From assembly GCA_002435595.1 (NCBI GenBank), contig DJBL01000121.1:1-28423 (forward strand): DNA of 28,423 nt, given 5' to 3'. This DNA comes from Stenotrophomonas maltophilia. GTDB lineage: Bacteria; Pseudomonadota; Gammaproteobacteria; Xanthomonadales; Xanthomonadaceae. The position numbers and the translations under genes are program-made. This document shows positions 23,144 to 28,423 of this stretch, piece after piece. Numbering within the stretch: position 1 is the first letter of the stretch; every line of letters starts with the position of its first letter. The notes beneath the pieces are model-generated. The model saw nothing but the letters and a program-made list of their open reading frames with translations, was not told where the DNA came from and made no database searches.

Positions 23144-23172
23144 ATTATGCCCGTGAAGCCAGGCAGTTGCAA
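23144..23172 (-). promoter_or_regulatory. Internal sigma-70 promoter for rpmI-rplT
   Basis: On the minus strand TTGCAA (23167-23172) and CATAAT (23144-23149) are spaced by exactly 17 bases. The -10 is one base from consensus. Transcription would begin near 23137, leaving a leader of about 185 bases before rpmI, long enough for L20-mediated control. Confidence 0.6.
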
Positions 23173-23309
23173 ACGATTGATTGGGCGGATGTTTGCCGCG
23201 GGCGGCCGAACCTGAACGGAACGGCGAAAGGCCGACGTGATGCCAGGCCGCGCACGCGGTAAACGGCAGAAGGCGCCAGAGGCGCCCGCTGTGGGGTGCC
23301 GAAGCGGTC

Positions 23310-23334
23310 CAGCCGGGCAACGCCCGGCCCTACC
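23310..23334 (-). repeat. SMAG repeat, copy 1 after infC
   Basis: On the minus strand GTAG is followed by GCCGGGC, a 3-base loop and GCCCGGC, the standard SMAG layout. It is the second met on leaving infC, about 60 bases past its stop. Confidence 0.85.
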
Positions 23335-23351
23335 TTGCCGCGGTGGGGTGT

Positions 23352-23377
23352 GCAGCCGGGCAACGCCCGGCCCTGCC
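23352..23377 (-). repeat. SMAG repeat, copy 2 after infC
   Basis: The same 7-bp stem and 3-base loop as the neighbouring copy, in the same orientation, with GCAG in place of GTAG. The two copies are about 43 bases apart, a direct pair within the infC 3' region. Confidence 0.8.
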
Positions 23378-23389
23378 CCCGACGGGCGC

Positions 23390-23914
23390 TTACTTCTTCT
23401 TCGGCGCGATCATCATCACCATCTGCCGGCCTTCAAGGCGCGGACGGGACTCGATCACGATGTCTTCGCCCAGATCGGCCTCGATCCGGTTGGCCATCTC
23501 GCGACCCAGTTCCTGATGGCTCATTTCACGACCACGGAAGCGGATGTTGACCTTGATCTTGTCGCCCTCTTCCAGGAAACCGCGCATCTTGCGCAGCTTG
23601 ATCTGGTAGTCGCCTTCATCGGTGACCGGGCGGAACTTCACTTCCTTGATCTCGACCTGCTTGGTCTTCTTCTTGGCCTCGTTGGCCTTCTTCTGCGCTT
23701 CGAACTTGAACTTGCCGAAGTCCATGATCTTGCACACCGGCGGATCAGCCTGCGGCTGAATCTCGACCAGGTCCAGACCTTCGTCTTCGGCCATCGACAG
23801 CGCTTCGTCACGCGTCAACACGCCAATCATTTCTCCGTCGCTGCCGATCACGCGGACGCGCGGCACCCGGATTTCCTGATTCTTGCGGTTCTGTTTGTTG
23901 TCAGGGGTACTGAT
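23390..23914 (-). CDS. infC: Translation initiation factor IF-3, non-standard ATC start
   Basis: IF-3 of 174 aa. It binds the 30S subunit, checks the codon-anticodon pair at the start site and prevents subunit joining. The N-domain has RVIGSDGEMIGVLTRDEALSMAEDEGLDLVEI; the linker is Lys-rich; the C-domain has KFRPVTDEGDYQIKLR and RFRGREMSHQELG. No ATG, GTG or TTG lies at the expected start. An ATC codon before STPDNKQN has GGGAG eight bases ahead; this is the start chosen. Enteric infC uses ATT, and the rare start lets IF-3 repress its own synthesis. A TTG eight codons upstream is an alternative with a poorer ribosome-binding site. The thrS stop is 63 bases upstream. Confidence 0.93.
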   Translation of the reverse strand: MSTPDNKQNRKNQEIRVPRVRVIGSDGEMIGVLTRDEALSMAEDEGLDLVEIQPQADPPVCKIMDFGKFKFEAQKKANEAKKKTKQVEIKEVKFRPVTDEGDYQIKLRKMRGFLEEGDKIKVNIRFRGREMSHQELGREMANRIEADLGEDIVIESRPRLEGRQMVMMIAPKKK

Positions 23915-23939
23915 ATTGCAATCTCCCAGAGGAATCAAA

Positions 23940-23970
23940 CCGGCCCTGAGCGGATCATCCGCAGGGCCGG
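23940..23970 (-). repeat. Hairpin between thrS and infC
   Basis: CCGGCCCT plus GCGGA pair with TCCGC plus AGGGCCGG: 13 bp with a 2-base bulge and a 3-base loop. It ends 25 bases before the infC start codon. It could affect IF-3 translation or partly terminate thrS transcripts; only TTTG follows, a weak tract. Confidence 0.7.
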
Positions 23971-23977
23971 GACTTTC

Positions 23978-25882
23978 TTACACGGACTGTTCTGCCTGCA
24001 ACCGCTCGATGAAGGCCTGGACGGACATGCTGCCCAGATCTTCGCCCGAGCGCGTACGCACGGCCACGGCGCCATTTTCCTTCTCACGGTCGCCGACCAC
24101 CAGCAGGTACGGGACCCGCTGCAGCGTATGCTCGCGAATCTTATAACCGATCTTCTCGTTGCGCAAATCGGCGTTTACCCGGAAGCCTTGATCTGCAAGG
24201 GTTTTCCGGACTTCGTTCACGTATTCAGCCTGGGCATCGGTGATATTGGCCACCACCACCTGGGTCGGGGCCAGCCAGGACGGGAACTGGCCGGCATGGT
24301 GCTCGATCAGGATGCCCAGGAAGCGCTCCATCGAACCGACAATGGCCCGGTGCAGCATCACCGGATGCTTCTTCTGGCTGTTTTCGTCCACGTATTCAGC
24401 GCCCAGACGGCCAGGCATCATGAAATCGACCTGCATGGTGCCCAGCTGCCAGGTGCGGCCGATCGCGTCCTTCAGGTGGTACTCGATCTTCGGGCCGTAG
24501 AAGGCGCCCTCGCCAGGCAGCTCCTGCCATTCCACCCCGCAGCTGGACAGTGCCGAGCGCAGCGCGCCCTCTGCCTTGTCCCAGGTGGCGTCATCGCCCA
24601 GGCGCGATTCGGGGCGCAGCGCGATCTTGACCTGGATCTCCTCGAAGCCGAAGTGCTGGTACACCGCCAGCGCCTGCTGGTGGAACGCGGTCACTTCCGC
24701 CTCGACCTGGTCTTCGGTGCAGAACACGTGACCGTCGTCCTGGGTGAAGCCACGCACGCGCAGGATGCCGTGCAGCGCGCCGGAGGGCTCGTTGCGGTGG
24801 CAGGCGCCAAACTCACCGTAGCGGATCGGCAGATCGCGGTAGCTGTGCAGCCCCTGGTTGAACACCTGCACGTGGCCGGGGCAGTTCATCGGCTTGAGCG
24901 CATAGGTACGCTTCTCCGACTCGGTGAAGAACATCGCGTCCTGGTAGTTGTCCCAATGGCCCGATTTCTGCCACAGCGACACGTCCAGGATCTGCGGGCA
25001 GCGCACTTCGCCGTAGCCGGTGCTGCGGTACACCTTGCGCATGTACTGCTCGACCACCTGCCACAGCGCCCAGCCCTTCGGGTGCCAGAACACCAGGCCC
25101 GGGGCCTCTTCCTGCAGGTGGAACAGGTCCTGCTGCTTGCCGATGCGACGGTGGTCACGCATCTCCGCTTCTTCAATGCGCTTGATGTACGCATCGAGCT
25201 GCTTCTTGTCGGCCCAGGCGGTGCCATAGACGCGCTGCAGCTGCTCGTTCTGCGCATCGCCACGCCAGTAGGCGCCGGAAATGCGGGTCAGCTTGAAGGC
25301 CTTCAGGAAGCGCGTGTTGGGCACGTGCGGGCCGCGGCACATGTCCACGTATTCCTGGTGGTAGTACATGCCCATGGCCTGGATGTCCGGGGACATGTCC
25401 TCGATCAGGCGCAGCTTGTAGTCCTCGCCACGCGCCTTGAAGATCTCGATGACCTCCGCACGCGGGGTGACCTTCTTGATGACGTCGTAATCCTGCGCGA
25501 TCAGCTCGCCCATGCGCTTTTCGATGGCGGCCATGTCGTCCGGGGTGAACGGGCGCTCGGAGTAGATGTCGTAGTAGAAGCCTTCGGCGATGACCGGGCC
25601 GATCACCATCTTGACGTCCGGGTACAGCTGCTTGACCGCATGGCCGACCAGGTGGGCGGCGGAGTGGCGGATGATCTCAACGCCCTCCTCGTCCTTGGCG
25701 GTGATGATGCGCAGGGTCGCGTCGCGATCGATCACGTCGCTGGCATCGACCAGCACGCCGTCGACCGAACCGGCGATGGTGGCCTTGGCCAGGCCGGCGC
25801 CGATCGACTGGGCGACGTCCATGACACTGACGGGGTTTTCGAATTCACGGCGGCTGCCGTCTGGGAGCGTGATCGCGATCAT
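23978..25882 (-). CDS. thrS: Threonine-tRNA ligase
   Basis: Class II synthetase of 634 aa. A TGS domain (1-60) precedes the editing domain with H73, H77, C182 and H186, the residues that clear Ser-tRNA-Thr. The catalytic core has zinc ligands C334 (PMNCPGH) and H385 (DDGHVF), the same numbers as in E. coli, and the third His in MLHRAIVGS. An anticodon-binding domain closes the chain. The ATG at 25882 begins the TGS domain; the ribosome-binding site is modest. It is first in the thrS-infC-rpmI-rplT-pheS-pheT-ihfA row. A terminator-type hairpin in its leader suggests attenuation. Confidence 0.98.
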   Translation of the reverse strand: MIAITLPDGSRREFENPVSVMDVAQSIGAGLAKATIAGSVDGVLVDASDVIDRDATLRIITAKDEEGVEIIRHSAAHLVGHAVKQLYPDVKMVIGPVIAEGFYYDIYSERPFTPDDMAAIEKRMGELIAQDYDVIKKVTPRAEVIEIFKARGEDYKLRLIEDMSPDIQAMGMYYHQEYVDMCRGPHVPNTRFLKAFKLTRISGAYWRGDAQNEQLQRVYGTAWADKKQLDAYIKRIEEAEMRDHRRIGKQQDLFHLQEEAPGLVFWHPKGWALWQVVEQYMRKVYRSTGYGEVRCPQILDVSLWQKSGHWDNYQDAMFFTESEKRTYALKPMNCPGHVQVFNQGLHSYRDLPIRYGEFGACHRNEPSGALHGILRVRGFTQDDGHVFCTEDQVEAEVTAFHQQALAVYQHFGFEEIQVKIALRPESRLGDDATWDKAEGALRSALSSCGVEWQELPGEGAFYGPKIEYHLKDAIGRTWQLGTMQVDFMMPGRLGAEYVDENSQKKHPVMLHRAIVGSMERFLGILIEHHAGQFPSWLAPTQVVVANITDAQAEYVNEVRKTLADQGFRVNADLRNEKIGYKIREHTLQRVPYLLVVGDREKENGAVAVRTRSGEDLGSMSVQAFIERLQAEQSV

Positions 25883-25968
25883 GACTGGGCTTTTTCTGGT
25901 GGACCCGCGCGGCGGGTCGGGGAAGCGGAATCGGGAAGGTGGGCTACGGCGCGGTGCCGGTCGGCCAT

Positions 25969-25992
25969 AAAAAAAGCGCCACGAAGGCGCCT
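25969..25992 (-). terminator. Terminator hairpin in the thrS leader (candidate attenuator)
   Basis: AGGCGCC and GGCGCTT form a 7-bp stem around TTCGT, followed by seven T on the minus strand. It is about 87 bases before the thrS ATG and no minus-strand gene ends ahead of it, so premature termination is its natural role. A short Thr-Thr reading frame lies upstream. Confidence 0.85.
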
Positions 25993-26013
25993 GCAAGGGG
26001 CCGACGGGAGCGT

Positions 26014-26040
26014 TCAGCGGTGGGCGATGGTAGTGCTCAT
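26014..26040 (-). other. Candidate thrS leader peptide, 8 codons
   Basis: ATG-AGC-ACT-ACC-ATC-GCC-CAC-CGC-TGA encodes MSTTIAHR, with two consecutive threonine codons, and ends 21 bases before the terminator hairpin. Leader peptides of the thr operon in enterics also use S-T-T-I. No Shine-Dalgarno is obvious. The mutually exclusive antiterminator has not been identified by eye. Confidence 0.4.
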
Positions 26041-26181
26041 GTCGCACGCTGGACCGGCGCTGGGCGCGGGCCACCTTGTTACCTGGAGGGTGTTGCCCCC
26101 GATCTTAAACCAAAGCGTGCTTTTTTGCTCCCGCCCGCGCCATCCGGCACGGCTGAACAGGGCGCTGTGGCAGAGCAAAAC

Positions 26182-26194
26182 GGCAATGATTACC
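26182..26194. promoter_or_regulatory. Weak Fur-box-like dyad
   Basis: GGCAAT-G-ATTACC is a 6-1-6 dyad with one mismatch, in the intergenic region between thrS and the iron-type cluster. It partly resembles the Fur consensus hexamers. It is offered because the downstream genes belong to an iron-uptake type; the match is poor. Confidence 0.3.
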
Positions 26195-26277
26195 ATGCGC
26201 AGCGTGCCGTGCGACAGCCGGCACTGCCTCCCCCAAGGATCCGCCATGGTTTCCGCCGTCCGTTCCATCTGCGCCCC

Positions 26278-26577
26278 GTGCTGAGCAGCACCACCCTGGC
26301 CCTGCTGTACTGCAGCTTCGCCGGCGCCGCCTCGGCGTTCTCGGCGCTGGCCTTCTATGCCGCCTCACCGCACTGCCGCTGGCCGCGCCTGCGCCGCGCC
26401 GGGCGCTTGGGTCGGCAGATCGGGGGGGTCGCCGCCGCCACCGCGTTGTGGCTGTGGATGGGCCAGCTGGGCCTGGCCACCGGGCTGTGCGTGACCCTGG
26501 CCGGGTGGATGCTGACCGCGCTGGTACTGCCCTACCTGGCCGCCTGGACGCGCCCCGAGCGCGAGGCGCGACGCTGA
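26278..26577 (+). CDS. DUF3325 membrane protein
   Basis: Protein of 99 aa with three hydrophobic helices (LALLYCSFAGAASAFSALAFYA; IGGVAAATALWLWMG; a long LATGLCVTLAGWMLTALVLPYLA), the DUF3325 layout ending LPYLAAW. These proteins accompany TonB-dependent siderophore receptors. The only start at the right place is GTG at 26278 without a Shine-Dalgarno. A 12-codon frame starting at ATG 26246 after AAGGAT ends across this GTG, so coupling from that mini-frame is possible. It overlaps the next gene by one base (TGATG). Its receptor gene is not beside it in this window. Confidence 0.7.
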   Translation: MLSSTTLALLYCSFAGAASAFSALAFYAASPHCRWPRLRRAGRLGRQIGGVAAATALWLWMGQLGLATGLCVTLAGWMLTALVLPYLAAWTRPEREARR

Positions 26578-26840
26578 TGTGGGGCCGGGCACTGGCCGCG
26601 CTGCTGGCCGGTTTCTTCCTGGCCACCGCGGCTACCGGGCTGGTGGCGTGGCTGCCCCCGGGCCCGTGGCAGTCGGCGATCGTGCCCAGCCTGATCGCCT
26701 TCATCCCGCTGTGGATGCTGGCCGCGCTGTGGGCCTTCGCCCTGCGTACCGCGTTGCGCGCCTGGCTCGCGCTGGCCGGCAGCGCGCTGGCCGGCTTTGC
26801 GCTGCTGTGGCTGCTGCGCGCCCAGCAGTGGATCCTGTGA
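26577..26840 (+). CDS. DUF3649 membrane protein
   Basis: Protein of 87 aa with three hydrophobic helices. The motifs ATGLVAWLPPGPWQSAIVPSLIAFIPLWMLAALWAFALRTALRAWLAL fit the DUF3649 family, usually encoded between DUF3325 and a PepSY protein in iron-uptake loci. Its ATG overlaps the DUF3325 stop and the PepSY gene begins 10 bases after its end, a tight operon. The biochemical role is unknown; an inner-membrane partner of PepSY is inference. Confidence 0.75.
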   Translation: MWGRALAALLAGFFLATAATGLVAWLPPGPWQSAIVPSLIAFIPLWMLAALWAFALRTALRAWLALAGSALAGFALLWLLRAQQWIL

Positions 26841-26850
26841 AGGTGTCCCG

Positions 26851-28423
26851 ATGAAATTCAGCTCACTCACCCTGCGCACGTTCACCACGCTGCACACCTG
26901 GGTCGGCCTGGTGGCCGGCTTTGCGTTGTTCGTGGCCTTCTACGCCGGCGCGATCACCGTGTTCCACCACGACCTGCCGCTGTGGCAGTCGCCGCATGCG
27001 ATGCAGCGGCCCGCGCAGACCCTGGATGACGCGCAGCGGCTGCTGGATGGCGTGCTGGAACGGCACCCGGAGGCGCGCAAGCATATCGGCATGACCTTCC
27101 CCGGCGCCGAGACGCCGCAGTCGGTGGCCTATTGGCAGGACGCCAAGGGCACCTGGCTGTTTGCCTGGCCGGACCAGTACGACGGCAGCCCCACCCCGCC
27201 CCAGGCCGGGCTGGCCGAGCTGGTCAACGAACTGCATTACACGCTGGGCCTGCCGGTGGCCGGGATCTACCTGATGGGGGTGGTCAGCCTGCTGTACGGG
27301 CTGGCGCTGCTGTCCGGCCTGGTGATCCACCTGCCCAGGCTGCTGGGCGACCTGTTCGCGCTGCGCCCCGGCCGCAACCTCAAGCAGATGTGGCAGGACG
27401 CGCACAACGTGATCGGCGTGCTCAGCCTGCCCTTCCACCTGTTGTTTGCGGTCACCGGCGCGCTGTTGTGCCTGGTGTTCCTGCAGATGGCCGCGCTCAA
27501 CCCGCTGATCTACGACGGCAAGCTGCTGGGCGCGCTGCCTGCGGCCATGGATACCGCCCCGATCCGCGCCGCCAGCGGCGAGGCGGTGCGTCCGGGCAGC
27601 CTGGCGATGCTGCACGCGCGCGCCATCGCGGTGGCCAACGACCAGGGCCAGGCCCGCTTTGAACCGGCCTACCTGAAACTGGCCAACGCCGGCGATGCCA
27701 ACGCGGTCATCGAGATCACCGGCGATGGCGGCGTGTCGCTGGGGCCGCTGGGAGCGGTGGCGCTGGACGCCAACACCGGCGAGGTGCTGCATACCCAGTT
27801 GCCCGGCCGGCGCGATGCCAACCACGCCACGCTCGCGGCCGCCTATGCCCTGCACTTCGGCGAGTACGGCAACGGCCTGGTGCCGTGGCTGTATTTCGCA
27901 CTGGGGCTGGGCGGTGCGTTCCTGTTCTATTCGGGCAACCTGCTGTGGATCGAGTCGCGGCGCAAGCGCCGCCAGCAGGTGCAGGGCCGCGCCCAGGTCA
28001 ACATGGCCCGGGCCACGGTCGGGGTCTGCATCGGCCTGTGCGTGGCGGTCTCGGCCGCGTTCGTCAGCGTGCAGCTGCTGGAGTACCTGGCCCCGGCACT
28101 GGCCGACAGCGGCATGCGCTGGACCTGCTTCGTGGTCTGGGGCGGCTGCGCCCTGTGGGCCGCGCTGCGGGCACCGTGGCAGGCGGCGCGCGAGCTGCTG
28201 TGGGCGGCGGCGATCGTGACCGCGCTGATCCCGCTGGTGCATGGCGCGATGAGCGGGCTGTGGCTGTGGACCAGCGCGGTGCACGGCTACTGGCCGCTGT
28301 TCTGGGTGGACGGGGTGGCACTGGCGATGGCGATCGGTTTTGCCGCGATGGCGCGCGCCAGCAGCCGGCGCGCGCTCCACGGCGAGCCCAACAGCGTGTG
28401 GGCGCGACCGCAGCACCTGGCCG
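26851..28423 (+). CDS. PepSY-associated membrane protein (iron-uptake type), partial
   Basis: The gene runs off the right edge after 524 codons; the stop is not seen. The N-terminal helix TLHTWVGLVAGFALFVAFYAGAITVFHHDL is the PepSY_TM signature with conserved histidines. Further helices lie at about 139-160, 192-218 and 350-375, then three or four in the C-terminal part. A PepSY-like periplasmic segment (ALDANTGEVLHTQLPGRRDANHATLAAAYALHFGEYGN) is near residues 308-348. Such proteins sit in the inner membrane beside siderophore receptors and are proposed ferric-siderophore reductases or releases. AAGGTG precedes the ATG. Confidence 0.88.
   Translation, partial: MKFSSLTLRTFTTLHTWVGLVAGFALFVAFYAGAITVFHHDLPLWQSPHAMQRPAQTLDDAQRLLDGVLERHPEARKHIGMTFPGAETPQSVAYWQDAKGTWLFAWPDQYDGSPTPPQAGLAELVNELHYTLGLPVAGIYLMGVVSLLYGLALLSGLVIHLPRLLGDLFALRPGRNLKQMWQDAHNVIGVLSLPFHLLFAVTGALLCLVFLQMAALNPLIYDGKLLGALPAAMDTAPIRAASGEAVRPGSLAMLHARAIAVANDQGQARFEPAYLKLANAGDANAVIEITGDGGVSLGPLGAVALDANTGEVLHTQLPGRRDANHATLAAAYALHFGEYGNGLVPWLYFALGLGGAFLFYSGNLLWIESRRKRRQQVQGRAQVNMARATVGVCIGLCVAVSAAFVSVQLLEYLAPALADSGMRWTCFVVWGGCALWAALRAPWQAARELLWAAAIVTALIPLVHGAMSGLWLWTSAVHGYWPLFWVDGVALAMAIGFAAMARASSRRALHGEPNSVWARPQHLA

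Noticed and set aside
23237..26284. 1015-codon frame antisense to infC and thrS
   Set aside because: Shadow of two conserved genes; its product has no family features.

Overview
The window is GC-rich bacterial chromosome (by eye well over 60% GC). It most likely comes from Stenotrophomonas or a close relative in the Xanthomonadaceae. Three things point there: the core run thrS-infC-rpmI-rplT-pheS-pheT-ihfA-merR-tRNA-Pro, GTAG-headed intergenic palindromes of the Stenotrophomonas SMAG type (about 2825-2850, 23310-23334, 23352-23377, and a degenerate copy at 5750-5774), and the general look of the proteins. No phage, transposase, CRISPR array or rRNA was seen.

Layout. Positions 1-484 hold no convincing gene: a period-8 C/T repeat, a nested inverted-repeat element and two adjacent hexanucleotide repeats. 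A LEA/WHY-domain lipoprotein (485-973) and a long acyl-CoA dehydrogenase (1019-2812) follow. A standalone HNH nuclease gene (3053-3712) sits behind a 23-bp inverted repeat, then comes dxs (3832-5742) with a clear terminator. On the minus strand two 67-aa paralogues flank a secreted two-repeat DUF3011 protein (5844-7136).

From 7327 to 11853 an OmpR-type two-component system is divergent from a plus-strand row: a MipA/OmpV outer-membrane protein, a 79-aa protein resembling only the MbcA/ParS (DUF2384) domain, a 141-aa protein matching the ligand domain of a TetR regulator but lacking its helix-turn-helix, and an outer-membrane-like protein. Next come a DUF1328 membrane peptide, a GNAT acetyltransferase, a small membrane protein, and a probable 33-aa protein behind a palindromic operator. 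An Lrp-type regulator is divergent from a LysE exporter-panB pair; this PanB looks actinobacterial. A small hypothetical gene follows, then an SMR efflux pump with a TetR regulator and a good operator, then a low-molecular-weight phosphatase coupled to a 66-aa basic protein.

From 17905 to 25882 the minus strand carries the translation cluster read from thrS to tRNA-Pro. Its likely controls include a terminator-type attenuator with a Thr-Thr leader peptide candidate ahead of thrS, an ATC start for infC, an internal promoter ahead of rpmI, a terminator or attenuator ahead of pheS, and a hairpin between pheS and pheT. On the plus strand, 26278 to the window end is a DUF3325-DUF3649-PepSY set of the kind found beside siderophore receptors; the PepSY gene runs off the edge.

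Most worth following: the two regulator-like proteins without DNA-binding domains behind mipA, the thrS attenuator, the 33-aa protein with its operator, the transferred-looking panB, and the nested inverted-repeat element near the left edge.
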